Positions 1 through 6,669 of a stretch of 12,451 bases of DNA are shown piece after piece. The notes beneath the pieces are model-generated. The model was not told where the DNA came from and ran no database searches. It saw only the letters and a program-made list of their open reading frames with translations. Positions within the stretch are counted from its first letter, which is position 1. Every line of letters begins with the position of its first letter. The position numbers were made by a program, and so were the translations under genes. This stretch comes from Magnaporthiopsis rhizophila (Eukaryota; Ascomycota; Sordariomycetes; Magnaporthales; Magnaporthaceae), in NCBI GenBank assembly GCA_003049465.1, contig PYSS01000255.1, positions 1-12,451 of the forward strand, written 5' to 3'.

Positions 1-20
1 ATATATATATATATATATAT
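1..20. repeat. (AT)10 microsatellite
   Basis: Ten perfect AT units open the window, followed by TACGAATAACGGG. The tract may continue to the left of the window. Nothing indicates a function. Confidence 0.9.
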
Positions 21-290
21 TACGAATAACGGGAATATTGTATTATTATTTGCCCAGGCAAATCCAAATAATAACAAAATATAAGCGAATAATAATCGAA
101 AAAAATAGGTTTTGTAAAGAATTGCATACAAAACCGCCGGAAAAATTGGAAATAAAAAGGCAAAAATAAAATAATATATATTTTTATTTTAAATAATGTA
201 ATAAATTTTTTTTTTAATATTTTGCTTTTCCCTACGGGAACCGACCGGTATTTTATGAATTATTAATTAGTATAAATATTCCTTTTAGGC
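21..290. other. AT-rich sequence without recognisable gene
   Basis: Both strands are full of stop codons and I recognise no protein or RNA. The only GC-rich spot is 228-252, where TTCCC-TAC-GGGAA can form a 5-bp hairpin followed by ACCG-AC-CGGT. The stretch is probably more of the decayed element to its right, or older repeat debris. Confidence 0.6.
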
Positions 291-630
291 ATTTATGAAT
301 AATATATTTATATATATTTATAATTTGCCAAAATTTTAAATTTTTAATCCAAAATCCTTTTAATTTATTAACAAATTATTACCAACATATATTATAAAGT
401 ATATTAAAATAATATATATATTTGGCAATATTATAAAAATTATAATTTTTTATTATTAATTATTAAAAAGCCCAAATATTATTTTGGAATTATTATAATT
501 TCAATATTATAATTTAATAATTAATTAAATAGCAAAAATATTAAATATAAACAGTAATATATTAATGGAAACCAAAAAACTGCTAATTATCGATATAAAA
601 ACCCGCCTTTTAAATACACCTAATTTTTTA
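291..630 (+). pseudogene. pol: Possible aspartic protease remnant of element 1
   Basis: Position and spacing suggest this is the retropepsin part of the first element. It lies immediately upstream of the protease-RT linker, and the whole stretch is about 110 codons, the usual size. At 583-625 the + strand reads LIIDIKTRLLN, which resembles the conserved segment at the end of retroviral-type proteases. An Ala-Phe-Met-Asn reading near 290 could correspond to the segment just after the active site, but the catalytic Asp-Thr/Ser-Gly itself cannot be found. The region is extremely AT-rich and interrupted by many stops. The call is mostly inference from order and distance; the sequence could equally be unrelated debris. 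Confidence 0.3.
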
Positions 631-812
631 ACCTTTTACAAATAAAAAGATATATATATCCAATAAATAACCAGGAAAAATTCCTTATACTTACAAAAGG
701 AAATAATCCACAAAATTACCGGTCATTTAACAGTTCTGCCGGAAAAATGCTAATAATAATCTTCCGAAGCATTTTTTAAACGTAAAAGCTTCCCAAAAGT
801 ACAAAATTTAAA

Positions 813-1110
813 TTTAAAATCCAGGCTTTTCAGAAATGGATCAAAAAAGTGCTATATTTATGCCGGGTTTCCGATAAGGATATCCAAAAATATTTAAATA
901 ATAAATTATCGGCCATAATAAATTTTTTTTTGGAAAATATCTCCCAAAAATTGCATAATTTTGCTAATTGTATTTTTTTCCACAAAACGCCGATATTTTT
1001 CTGTTGTACAGGCTGTTCGATTATAAAATTAAATTATTATCCGGCAAAATATTACAGTATTATTATAACTGAGCTATATTATAATAAAAATTATATATAA
1101 TAAAGAAATA
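813..1110 (+). pseudogene. pol: Element 1 protease-RT linker, open segment
   Basis: One frame stays open from before 820 to 1100 (AFQKWIKKVLYLCRVSDKDI and onward). It matches the poorly conserved connector that precedes RT in fungal Ty3/gypsy Pol proteins. A segment near 950-1050 (KLHNFANCIFFHK, then CSIIKLNYYPAK) corresponds to the usual 'leucine-rich, His-Asp-Phe-Ala-x-Val-Phe' entry into RT and the 'DHKI.L.PGK' segment, with Asp and His already replaced. The downstream RT continues in a different frame, so a frameshift lies at about 1100-1120. There is no genuine start codon here; it is an internal piece of a polyprotein. Confidence 0.65.
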
Positions 1111-1800
1111 TTTAAATAAGCACTTGCCAAAAAATTTTATCCGCTTTAATATATTATTAAGAATAATTTTAATCCTTTTAATTAAAAAATCAGGGGAGGA
1201 AATTCAGATATATATTAATTACCGGGGTCTAAATAATATTATAATAAAAAACAAATATTTTATCCCGTTAATCCGGGAAATACTCCAGGTACTGGCAAAC
1301 ATAACATAATATCTAAAAATAAATATTACCGTAATATTTAATTATTTGTGCATTGCTCTTGGAAATAAATAAAAAATAGCATTTATTATTAAATTTGGGC
1401 TGTTTAAATACCTAATTGCTAATTTTGGGATAATAAAAGCACCGAGCTTATTTTAATATTATATTAACCATATTTTATCAAATGCCCTAAACCAATATAC
1501 CACAGCTTATTTAAATAATATTCTTATTTATAACGGAACCCAAGCAAAATACAGACGGTATATTAAAAAATTATCACAAAATTTGCCGATACAAGGCTTA
1601 TAATTAATATTTAAAAATGCAAATTTAACGTTAAAAAAACAAAATATTTTGGCCTTATTATATTAATATCAAAAATTAGGACAAATTTTGAAAAGGCTAC
1701 AATCATCCAATTTTAACAGCAATCCACCAGCCTTAAAAAGCTCCAATATGTTTTGGGTTTCGCTAACTTTTATAAATGGTTTATTCAAGGCTTTTCGGTA
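1111..1800 (+). pseudogene. pol: Element 1 reverse transcriptase
   Basis: RT copies element RNA into DNA. Conserved blocks are visible in order: KNFIRF (1130-1147); LIKKSGEEIQIYINYRGLNN followed by IIIKNKYFIPLI (from about 1180), the entry block with the usual VDYRGLN now INYRGLN; FGLFKYLIANFGIIKAPSLF (1394-1455), the 'MPFGL.NAP..F' block; the catalytic YxDD box at 1508-1519; and KLQYVLGFANFYKWFIQGF (about 1737-1794), the thumb region. The YxDD box reads YLNN, so both metal-binding Asp are Asn (codons at 1514 and 1517, each one G-to-A step from Asp). Several TAA stops interrupt it, and the frame changes between 1520 and 1620. The protein would be inactive. Confidence 0.85.
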
Positions 1801-1829
1801 ATAACCCGCCCGTTAAAAGCATTAATAAA

Positions 1830-2340
1830 CCCAAATAACTGGCCAAAACAATTTATTTATAAGGCATTAATAGCATTTCGATAATTTTGGGATGCATTTT
1901 TTTCGAATATTATATTAATATTTTATAACCCTGTATTAAAAACCATTATCCAAATAAACGCATTAAATTGGGCTACGGAAAGCATGTTTTTCCAAATACA
2001 TGCTAAAAAAATCCGCCGCCCAATGGTTTTTTTCTCAGCTAAGCATATCCAAGCGGAATATAATTATAAAATCTATAATAAAAAGCTTTTAATTATTATT
2101 AAAGCTTTTGAAAAATAAATACCCAAACTGTAAAGCGCCAAATTGCTAATAAAAATTTGAACAAACCATAAAAATTTGCAATATTTCGCCACCAAATATT
2201 ACTCGCAGCAAACCGATAAGGCCCCGGCGAAATATCGGCAACATTTCGGATCCTTAATATATTAAAATATATCAGTATATTAATTAATAAAGCATATGCT
2301 ATTTTTAACCTAATATAAACCATATTTGCCATTTTATAAA
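1830..2340 (+). pseudogene. pol: Element 1 RNase H
   Basis: This domain removes the RNA strand of the RNA/DNA hybrid. It follows RT in the same frame as the thumb block. The N-terminal catalytic block at 1948-1974 reads IQINALNWA where the family has a 'ETDASDWA' type motif, so both Asp (1957 and 1966) are Asn. The segment RPMVFFSAKHIQAEYNYK is very typical of fungal Ty3 RNase H. The 'YDKELL' motif reads YNKKLL with catalytic Glu to Lys at 2083. The 'TDHKNLEYF' motif reads TNHKNLQYF with Asp to Asn at 2164. Four acidic residues are therefore lost, and TAA and TGA stops interrupt the frame. A minus-strand ORF at 2099-2332 is only a shadow of this domain. Confidence 0.88.
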
Positions 2341-2479
2341 CCCCATTAATACGCTAATTTTCTGCCTGGGTACAAAAACAGGTGAATATAATAAAAACTA
2401 ATTGCTAAACAATTTGCAAACGGATTTATTATAAGGATAAACTGTTTATTTTATTCGATAATACTTTATAGCTGCAAAT

Positions 2480-3480
2480 CTTGCATAAAATGCATAACCT
2501 CCCCCCAAACAAATACCCAAAATGCAGCAAAATATGGAACTTATTGCGGCGGATATATTTTTAACCCAAATTTTCGCAAAATATTAATATATTTGTTCGG
2601 GGGTGCCATTTATACAAAATGGGTAAAATAAAAAAAAATCCCTAATAAGCTTATTAAAACTTTTACCTGTGCCTTTCTGCCTATAAGCGGATATATTTGT
2701 TGCTTATATTGGCCTATTCTTATTATGCAAATAGCAAAATATTATTTACCATCATATTTTGATTGTGACGGATACGCTGATAAAAATGCGTTATTATATT
2801 TTAATGGTGGAAACCGATACAAAATGCTTAATAGATGCTTTTTCTGCACAAATATATCGTTTGTACGGTATACCCGATATAATTATTTCCAATAAAGGTC
2901 GGCAATTTATTTTAATTTTTTGGAAAAAATTAAGTCGGAGGCTAAAGGTAATATTTAAATATTTATTAGCATTTCACCCAAAATTTAACGGTTAAACAAA
3001 AATCCTAAACACTTATATAAAACAATACCTCCAAATATTTCGCTTTTTTTTATTAAAATAATTGGGCAAACTGGCTATTATTAGCGGAATTTGCTAATAA
3101 TAAATGGAACCCATATATAAAAACAAAACCAAAACAAAAAAAATAACCTATTAATATATTAGCAAAACAAAAAAATTACACAATACAACTATAATAATTA
3201 ACAGGATACAGAATATATAAAACTATATAAAAACCGTAGCAAATATTATCAAAAAAAAATACAAAAAAACAACCAACCGCCACCAAACTAATACCGGAAC
3301 GTTTGAAAAAGAAAATTTTATTTCAATTAGCACAAAAAATATAAATATATTTAAACCAATAAATAAATTTAGCAAAAAATAAGTAAGCCCTTTTTTAATT
3401 ATAAAGATATATTGCAGGGTTTTAATTATCTAATTATTAATATAATATAACCTGTTCCCTGTTTTTTATACATCCCTAAT
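2480..3480 (+). pseudogene. pol: Element 1 integrase (HHCC finger, core, C-terminal part)
   Basis: Integrase joins element DNA to the host chromosome. The zinc finger is visible: first His at 2493; second His replaced by Tyr at 2514; then RGCHLYKMG, where the first Cys (2604) remains and the second is Tyr (2613). The core is open from 2759 to 2992: ILIVTDTLIKM, then YRLYGIPDIIISNKGRQF, then AFHPKFNG. The second triad Asp is Asn (2891) and the Glu is Lys (2999). They are 36 codons apart, exactly the DD35E spacing. The first Asp, expected near 2702, is not seen; Ala occupies its place. Downstream NWANWLLLAEFANN (about 3060-3101) is the well-known post-core block, in another frame. The C-terminal part up to 3480 is weakly readable. 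Confidence 0.87.
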
Positions 3481-3790
3481 TTAAAAGAAAAACCCAGGCC
3501 TACCAGGGCAAAAAATAAATAAATAAGAAATACAACAAGCGGGCCGCCGGTATAATCCTGGTAAAAAATAACAATAACCTAAATAAAAAACCGGTGGAAA
3601 AAAATATTTCAATAACATTTTTAATTTTAAAAGGGTAAATAACAAATTGCAATATAAGGTTAAATGGCTGGTATTTTATAAATTAATATAATAACCAAAT
3701 ACCGACCTAAAAAGGGCAACTTAAATAATTAAAAACTTTCATACCAAACACTCCAGTAAACCAGGCCCACCGGAATAATAACAAAATTTA
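3481..3790 (+). pseudogene. pol: Element 1 chromodomain tail
   Basis: Chromodomains at the end of chromovirus integrases bind histone marks and steer insertion into heterochromatin. The frame starting at 3647 reads LQYKVKWLVFYKLI, then two stops, PNTDLKRAT, a stop, and NFHTKHSSKPGPPE ending near 3772. This has the order of chromodomain landmarks: 'LQYLVKW.GY', 'TWEP..NL.NA', and an 'FH..(H/N)P.KPGP' tail. Trp in the TWEP position has become a stop, as expected from G-to-A change. The block 3481-3646 is Pro/Lys-rich connector with several stops. The reading ends with TAATAA after the Pro-Pro-Glu. Assignment of the core block is firm; the limits are approximate. Confidence 0.75.
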
Positions 3791-5324
3791 GGCAATATAC
3801 CGGTATATAACACGGGCACCGCCAGTTTTGCGCAATGAACAAAAAAAGGAATTACAGTATAATACAAATCAAAAAACAGGCCCAAACGGAAATAAAGCCC
3901 AAAATAATAATAATAGCACAGGGCAATACAAGTACAAAAACGGTGAAAATATAAAAAGGAATAATTAAATATTTAAAGCAAGCCAACCTCGAACCAAAAA
4001 AACCCTAACTATTTATTTTTTTATTAGGGCGCGCACCGGCAACCCACCGGAAAAACCAAAGCAAAAAAAAATAAAACGCCGAAAAGATGCTAAAAAAATA
4101 AGCGTTATAAAATTACAAGATAATACCGGCAATATAATTACGAAAATAACCAGCTAATCAAGTATAATACCGTTAAATTATTTCGTTAATATCCCGAATA
4201 TTGGCCTTTTTTTGCTTAATTTTGGCTACCGTTATTATTTGCCGCAACGCTGCTGCTTATTTGCTAATAAAATTAGTAATATGTATATCATAAATAACGA
4301 TAAATTTGGCTTTAAAAGCGGCTTTGGCAGTAACCCAGGTATTATAACCAGGGTTACGGGCATAAAATTACAGTTAAAAAAAAAGTAAATTATATATGCG
4401 CCAATAAAAAAATAATAAAAAAGCGATACACCAGGTTCAAAATATCCCACTGCTTAGGATCCAAATAAGCGCAACACGGCGTTCAACTTTAGCAAAAAGC
4501 GGCCAAAACCGCATAATACAAAAAAATAATAGCATCAAAAGTTTAACCTATAAAAGCAAATTAACAATAAAATATAGCGGCGGAATAATAGCAAATTATA
4601 TATATTTTGGCTGTTTAACAAACCGGTTTGGCCATAAGCATTCCAAATACGTATTTCGGTATTAACAAAAATATTAATAAACATAATAATAGTTTAGGCC
4701 GCAGCAACCCGGTACCTGTCCAAAAAAAAAAAAAATCGCCGCTATTAGCATCCGCCGGCGCATTATTAAAAAAAAAACTGGTAACCCTTTAAAAAAAGGC
4801 TTATTGTTGCTTTTTATCCACACAATTTTAATAGCACCAACCAGCTCGACAAAATTATAAAAATTGCCCGTTATTAAAATTACAGCCTAAAAAACGAAAT
4901 ATTAATAAACAAAAATTATATAAAAAATATAGCAAAATTTAAGCAAAACACCGGCGCAAGTTATTTTTTTATATAATTTATAACAGGAAAAATACTAATC
5001 GCAACTAACGAATATCCCGATCTTATTTTTGCTATTAGTACAGGGGCAAAAAAACTCCATATCCTTAAAAAGGTCGAAAATGCCCGTAACACCAGCAATG
5101 CGACCGAAAAACCTGGTATACCCCAAAATTTACGTGTGAATGCAACATATACACAAAAAACGCGGAAAAAACACCCCAAATAAAACCAGGCTTGCTTTAA
5201 ATAAGCGCTATATCGCTAGCAACGATAAAAAAATAAAAGCAGCGGAATATCGAAATACAAATGGAAAAACGGGCAAATGCGAGCAAAAATAAAACAAAAT
5301 AATACGTTGATAATATACCAATCG
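3791..5324. other. Unassigned A/C-rich region between the two elements
   Basis: No gene could be identified on either strand over about 1.5 kb. The + strand is rich in A and C with few G, and short homopolymer A runs are frequent. Minus-strand open frames at 4235-4450 and 4961-5179 encode hydrophobic, low-complexity peptides that arise simply because the opposite strand is A-rich. On the minus strand a stretch around 4360-4150 reads NPGYNTWVTAKAAFKAKF and further charged sequence, which looks protein-like but matches nothing I can name. On the + strand 4990-5180 reads as a Lys/Asn-rich peptide. The region may be the 3' part of element 1, or a third, more heavily mutated insertion. Confidence 0.5.
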
Positions 5325-5419
5325 TAAAAAAAAAGGGAAAAAAAAAGCAAAAGCCCAGGGAAAAAGAAAAAAACAAAGCAAAATAATAAAAACGGAAATA
5401 TATGGAAAAAAAATAAAAT
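5325..5419 (+). repeat. A-rich purine tract
   Basis: About 95 bases are almost entirely purine on the + strand (runs of A with AGGGAAA and CAGGGAAAAAGAAAA blocks). The three overlapping minus-strand ORFs at 5197-5508 are the Phe/Leu-rich shadows of this tract and are not genes. It could be a degenerate low-complexity coding region (Lys-rich) or a purine-rich tract near an LTR, but it is some 310 bases from the LTR-like sequence, too far for a polypurine tract. Confidence 0.6.
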
Positions 5420-5429
5420 AGCAATTTTC

Positions 5430-5725
5430 CAATTGGGAAAAAGCACCTTATTATTAATAAGAGCACGCTATGCAAATAACAGCGCAAAATAGCAATATAA
5501 CGCCACATAACAGCCCATATAAGGCAAATAATAGCGCAATATTAATTAGCAATTGAAAAACACCTTATCATTAATACCAACACGCCGGAACACAATATAA
5601 ATAATAACGCAATGCTGGGAACGCAACGCTATATAATTGCCAGCCAAACCCAAATAACAGCAAAACGCAGGCAATAGTACAGCATTAATTGGCAATTAAA
5701 AAGCCAACTGCAATTTTAATAAGTG
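5430..5725. repeat. Imperfect direct repeats, about 120-143 bp period
   Basis: A block beginning AATTG, an A run, CACCTTAT-ATTAATA and ACACGC-like sequence occurs at 5431 and again at 5551. A third, weaker copy starts at 5694 (AATTAAAAAGCCAACTGC, then TTTTAATAAG). Spacing is 120 and then 143 bases. The first two copies agree at most positions over about 37 bases; the third is doubtful. Sequence between the blocks shares GCAAATAACAGCGCAA-like words. The repeats end just before the LTR-like sequence at 5730. Confidence 0.45.
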
Positions 5726-5729
5726 ATAC

Positions 5730-5857
5730 TGTTACGGAACCAAACCCGCACACCTGTATTTAGCTAATAATCCGCCGGCTTCCTACGGAGCCAGCGGACG
5801 TTCCTCCTTATACAATAACAGATTTTCAACCTAGCACCCAGTTGCAATACCGTGACA
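5730..5857. mobile_element. LTR-like sequence (solo LTR candidate), 128 bp
   Basis: It begins TGTTACGG and ends CCGTGACA, which are inverted copies of each other with one mismatch and give the TG...CA ends of LTRs. It is clearly more GC-rich and less mutated than the sequence to its left, and contains a GC-rich hairpin at 5771-5798. Flanking 5-mers (GATAC on the left, TATTC on the right) do not form a target-site duplication. No primer-binding site is evident at 5858 and no polypurine tract before 5730. Read on the minus strand it contains TATAAGG, a TATA-like motif, so a minus orientation is possible. At 128 bp it is short for a fungal LTR, and it could instead be a small non-autonomous element. 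Confidence 0.45.
5771..5798. repeat. GC-rich hairpin in LTR-like sequence
   Basis: TCCGCCGGCTTCC, then TAC, then GGAGCCAGCGGA: eleven pairs can form with one C-A mismatch, one bulged T and a 3-base loop. The core TTCC-TACGG recurs at 228-238 in the other GC-rich spot of the window. It could be an RNA or DNA structural element of the LTR. Confidence 0.55.
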
Positions 5858-6085
5858 TATTCGGAGGTATTATTTTATATAAATATTTAGGATTTTTATT
5901 TGGCTGTTGGATTTTGGGTGGAATGCTAATAAATATTTAAGCATTATTTTTAGCTTTTAATTTAACTTTTTTCAAAAAATTGAAATAAATTACCGGCCTT
6001 TATCGGAAATAATAGTATTGAATATACCGTACAAGCGATGTATTTGCGCACAAAAGGTTTTTGCCAGGCATTTTGCATTAATTTT
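5858..6085. other. AT-rich spacer, no gene seen
   Basis: The stretch is AT-rich with stops in all frames and no motif I recognise. It separates the LTR-like sequence from the GC island. It could be untranslated leader of element 2 if 5730-5857 is its 5' LTR, or simply flanking DNA. Confidence 0.5.
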
Positions 6086-6255
6086 TACTGTTATGGCGCG
6101 GCGTGCCCTCACGGGCAGTTGCCCCACAAAAGCCGGGGTCACGTGATTTAATTATGTGATTTTGCGTGCATACAAAACGGATTGCGCGCACCTGGGTGCT
6201 CCGCACCACTTTTTGACTTTTTCACCACTTTGTTGTTTTAGCTAAATTAACGATT
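6086..6255. promoter_or_regulatory. GC-rich palindrome cluster upstream of gag; possible LTR start
   Basis: TACTGTTATGG at 6086-6096 repeats TACTGTTACGG at 5727-5737 with one C/T difference, so an LTR may begin at 6089. Short hairpins follow: TGCCC-TCAC-GGGCA at 6104-6117, CCCC/GGGG at 6122-6138, and GGTGC-TCC-GCACC at 6195-6207. The palindrome TCACGTGA lies at 6139-6146, with a C-to-T-like copy, TATGTGA, at 6153-6159. CACGTG is the E-box core recognised by bHLH proteins. The position just before gag fits a promoter or LTR, but no matching LTR end, TATA box or primer-binding site could be fixed. Function is inferred from position and structure only. Confidence 0.4.
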
Positions 6256-6299
6256 TTCCTCGAGCTTTTGAGCCGTAGAGATTTTAACGGTGATATAAG

Positions 6300-6669
6300 A
6301 ATAAAGTTGTCCCTTTTTATTGCCTGGGAAGGTATCCAGAATATCCCCGAACAAAACCCCCCGAGTTTGCACAAGTTGCACCGCGCAAGCAGGTATCCGA
6401 ACTGAAGAAACGAAAAGCATCACGATAGTGCGAAACAATAATGAGGATGTGCGCAAGCAGCGCATTAACAGGGCCCAAAAGTAGGTGCGCTTTTCGGTTT
6501 TTCAGCTCCAAAAGCACTTTCCCCATGAGGATTATCGCCGTGCTTTCCTTCCGGCCGTTAAGGTAGCGACCGGCACCGCTATTGCCGGAACCGATAAAAC
6601 TATTTGGAAAATCAACCCTGGCGCTAAGGGTGGCAATAATAAAAATAAGCCGAATTGGAGGTAAATTAT
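6300..6669 (+). pseudogene. gag: Element 2 Gag, N-terminal part
   Basis: One + strand frame is open from about 6300 to 6669 with a single TAG at 6482, far fewer stops than elsewhere. It reads NNNEDVRKQRINRAQ (from 6434) and then DYRRAFLPAVKVATGTAIAG (from 6530), a hydrophilic protein-like sequence that leads directly into the clearer Gag region. GC content is much higher than in the rest of the element. No certain start codon was found; the frame has stops before 6300, and Met may be lost or lie in the island upstream. Minus-strand ORFs at 6247-6465, 6317-6526 and 6532-6753 overlap it and are shadows. The identity as Gag rests on continuity with the next part. Confidence 0.5.

Larger units (their letters stand above)
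560..3790 (+). mobile_element. Element 1: decayed Ty3/gypsy chromovirus, pol part
   Basis: The canonical Ty3/gypsy order is readable on the + strand: linker, reverse transcriptase, RNase H, HHCC integrase and a C-terminal chromodomain. The reading frame changes at several points, for example between 1520 and 1620 and again between 2612 and 2696, so small insertions or deletions have accumulated besides many TAA and TAG stops. Catalytic residues of RT, RNase H and integrase are changed mainly by G-to-A or C-to-T. Gag and the 5' LTR lie to the left of the window or are unrecognisable. The 3' end is not defined: no convincing polypurine tract or LTR directly follows the chromodomain. Integrase wording such as YHHILIVTDTLIKM fits the common fungal chromovirus type. 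Confidence 0.88.

Noticed and set aside
849..1100. An independent 83-codon gene starting with GTG
   Set aside because: The frame continues upstream of 849 without a start and matches the Pol linker before RT, so it is an internal fragment of element 1.
2099..2332. Minus-strand ORF of 77 codons
   Set aside because: It lies exactly over the RNase H domain of element 1 read on the + strand, which has clear motifs.
4235..4450. Minus-strand ORF of 71 codons, membrane-like
   Set aside because: Hydrophobicity follows from A-rich + strand sequence. The peptide matches no family I know and the open length is expected by chance in this composition.
4961..5179. Minus-strand ORF of 72 codons
   Set aside because: No recognisable domain, and its composition is explained by the A/C-rich opposite strand.
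5197..5508. Minus-strand ORF of 103 codons, very hydrophobic (with nested ORFs 5208-5432 and 5216-5446)
   Set aside because: The Phe/Leu/Tyr-rich peptide is what the complement of an A-rich purine tract encodes. Three overlapping frames are open at once, and there is no domain or start context.
5430..5725. CRISPR-like array
   Set aside because: Only two or three imperfect blocks with unequal spacing of 120 and 143 bases, no short identical repeats, and a eukaryotic setting.
5857..5880. tRNA primer-binding site directly after the LTR-like sequence
   Set aside because: TATTCGGAGGTATT does not resemble the complement of a tRNA 3' end or any self-priming match that I can see.
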